This document shows, in pieces, positions 14,418 through 15,288 of a stretch of DNA of 15,288 bases. The notes under the pieces are model-generated. The model saw only the letters and a list, made by a program, of their open reading frames with translations. It did no database searches and was not told where the DNA came from. Source of the DNA: Bacteroidaceae bacterium (GTDB lineage: Bacteria > Bacteroidota > Bacteroidia > Bacteroidales > Bacteroidaceae). A program made the position numbers and the translations under genes. Positions within the stretch are counted from its first letter, which is position 1. Each line of letters begins with the position of its first letter. The stretch covers positions 1 to 15,288 of the forward strand of contig JAFNWA010000101.1 in NCBI GenBank assembly GCA_017383665.1. Direction: 5' to 3'.

Positions 14418-14501
14418 GAGCAATACACGCAAAAAAGGTTAAAAAAGATTACTTCAAACAAAAAAGAGGCTCAATATAGGAACTAATAGACAAAAAACCA
14501 T
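14418..14501. other. AT-rich spacer after folK
   Basis: This stretch holds A-rich runs but no gene and no good stem-loop. No strong intrinsic terminator for the preceding operon can be seen. It runs straight into the metK promoter. Confidence 0.5.
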
Positions 14502-14509
14502 TACCTTTG
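14502..14509 (+). promoter_or_regulatory. -7 box of the metK promoter
   Basis: TACCTTTG is an exact match to the Bacteroidota -7 consensus TAnnTTTG. No TTTG element is present 19-21 bases upstream, so the upstream half is degenerate. Transcription would begin near 14516, giving a leader of about 218 bases before metK and placing the whole riboswitch candidate inside the transcript. Confidence 0.6.
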
Positions 14510-14531
14510 CAAAGAATTAGAGCCTGAGTAA

Positions 14532-14669
14532 AGGCTGTGTGGAGAGATTTGACTGCTTGCAACCACGATAAAAAATGCTAAAAGCCCTATCAGAGGGCAT
14601 TTGTAAGGCACTTCGCCGGCATTCAATATCCCACAAACAGTTCTTTATAGGCTTGTATATAACAAGCAG
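14532..14669 (+). promoter_or_regulatory. SAM-II-like riboswitch candidate in the metK leader
   Basis: The leader carries, in order, the elements I know from SAM-II (SAM-alpha) aptamers: P1 5' strand TGTGG (14538-14542), GATTTG (14546-14551), CTTGCA (14556-14561), P1 3' strand CCACG (14563-14567), ATAAA (14568-14572) and GCTAAA (14577-14582). The gene behind it, metK, makes SAM, which fits. Two hairpins follow: GCCCT/AGGGC (14584-14598) with ATTTGT behind it, and GCTTGT/ACAAGC (14651-14667). CAAGCAG (14663-14669) is the exact complement of CTGCTTG (14553-14559) in the aptamer loop, suggesting a switching expression platform. I could not assign the P2 pseudoknot strand with certainty, and P1 is followed by two extra bases compared with the form I remember. 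Confidence 0.65.
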
Positions 14670-14733
14670 ATTATTAACCACGCCCTGCGCGACACAAGAT
14701 TATTGGTACAACCGGGGCATAACAAACACAACT

Positions 14734-15288
14734 ATGGGATATTTATTCACATCAGAATCAGTTTCAGAAGGACACCCCGACAAGGTTGCCGACCAGATTT
14801 CGGACGCCGTTCTTGACCAGCTCATTGCATTCGACCCACAATCAAAGGTCGCTTGCGAGACACTCGTTACAACAGGACAGGTTGTAATTGCCGGTGAGGT
14901 AAAATCATCGGCATATGTTGATTTGCAGGACATTGCACGCGGTGTAATCAACAAAATAGGTTACACAAAGAGCGAATATATGTTCGATGGCAACTCTTGC
15001 GGTATCTTCTCGGCAATCCACGAGCAGAGTGCCGACATTAACCGTGGTGTAGAGCGCGAAGACCCAATGTCACAGGGTGCAGGTGACCAAGGAATGATGT
15101 TCGGTTACGCAACAAACGAGACCGAGAACTACATGCCAGTTTCACTCGACCTCTCGCACCTCATCCTCACTGAGCTTGCAGAGATTCGTCGCGAGGGCAA
15201 GGAGATGACCTACCTGCGCCCCGACTCAAAGAGCCAGGTAACCATTGAGTACAATGACGAGAACAAGCCCGTGCGCATTGACACAATC
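14734..15288 (+). CDS. metK: S-adenosylmethionine synthase MetK (5' part, cut by window end)
   Basis: MetK makes SAM from methionine and ATP. The frame is open from the ATG at 14734 to the window edge, 185 codons, so about the last half of the gene is missing. The N-terminal signature SESVSEGHPDK (7-17) carries H14, D16 and K17 of the ATP site. E55, the GNSCGIFSAI segment with C90, Q98, and GAGDQGMMFGYA (115-126) are all intact. The first six residues, MGYLFT, are normal. The 316-bp leader with a SAM-II-like element implies feedback control by SAM, whose users in this window include MiaB, QueA and the methyltransferase. Confidence 0.96.
   Translation, partial: MGYLFTSESVSEGHPDKVADQISDAVLDQLIAFDPQSKVACETLVTTGQVVIAGEVKSSAYVDLQDIARGVINKIGYTKSEYMFDGNSCGIFSAIHEQSADINRGVEREDPMSQGAGDQGMMFGYATNETENYMPVSLDLSHLILTELAEIRREGKEMTYLRPDSKSQVTIEYNDENKPVRIDTI

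Noticed and set aside
1..15288. CRISPR array, prophage, toxin-antitoxin or defence island
   Set aside because: No regularly spaced direct repeats, no phage or integrase genes and no defence-type domains. All proteins are core housekeeping families.

Overview
The window reads as a chromosomal housekeeping segment from a member of the Bacteroidota, most likely order Bacteroidales (a Bacteroides/Prevotella-type gut lineage). Three things point there. The protein families include DUF3098, DUF1599 and a DoxX-like membrane protein next to tpiA. The promoters match the Bacteroidota consensus TTTG-N19-21-TAnnTTTG rather than -35/-10 boxes. Most starts lack a strong Shine-Dalgarno sequence. No species can be named from the sequence alone. 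I see no phage, insertion sequence, CRISPR array, tRNA or rRNA.

Layout. (1) 1-2276: an AT-rich leader with a good promoter, then dnaG (primase, +). (2) 2277-2805: a 529-bp gene-free stretch between convergent dnaG and folE. It holds a perfect inverted repeat over the dnaG stop, a cloverleaf-shaped 76-bp element, an intrinsic terminator, an 80-bp palindromic MITE-like element and a second palindrome/terminator. (3) 2806-7257, minus strand: a six-gene operon read from a near-ideal promoter at 7305-7336, in the order GT2 polyprenyl-phosphate glycosyltransferase, DUF1599 protein, DoxX-like/thioredoxin-like membrane protein, tpiA, SPOR-domain protein, folE. (4) 7453-8781: miaB (+), then an 18-bp-stem terminator shared with the convergent pspC-like gene (8852-9082, -). 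(5) 9270-14417, plus strand: a tight seven-gene operon of zinc-ribbon methyltransferase, ftsX, DUF3098 protein, uppP, truB, queA and folK, with ATGA and TAATG junctions. (6) 14418-14733: the metK leader, with a perfect TAnnTTTG box and a SAM-II-like riboswitch candidate. (7) 14734-15288: the 5' part of metK, cut by the window edge.

How the genes work together. FolE and FolK belong to pterin/folate synthesis, and GTP cyclohydrolase I chemistry also starts the queuosine path that QueA later serves. MiaB, TruB and QueA all modify tRNA. UppP, the polyprenyl-phosphate glycosyltransferase, FtsX and the SPOR protein act on the envelope, lipid carriers or division. MetK makes S-adenosylmethionine (SAM), the substrate of MiaB, QueA and the methyltransferase, and appears to be controlled by a SAM-sensing leader.

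The genes themselves are ordinary core genes. The two places most worth a second look are the metK leader, where the riboswitch core has an exact 7-nt complement about 110 nt downstream, and the repeat-filled gap between dnaG and folE. The DoxX-thioredoxin-like fusion and the internally duplicated DUF1599 protein are the least understood proteins here.
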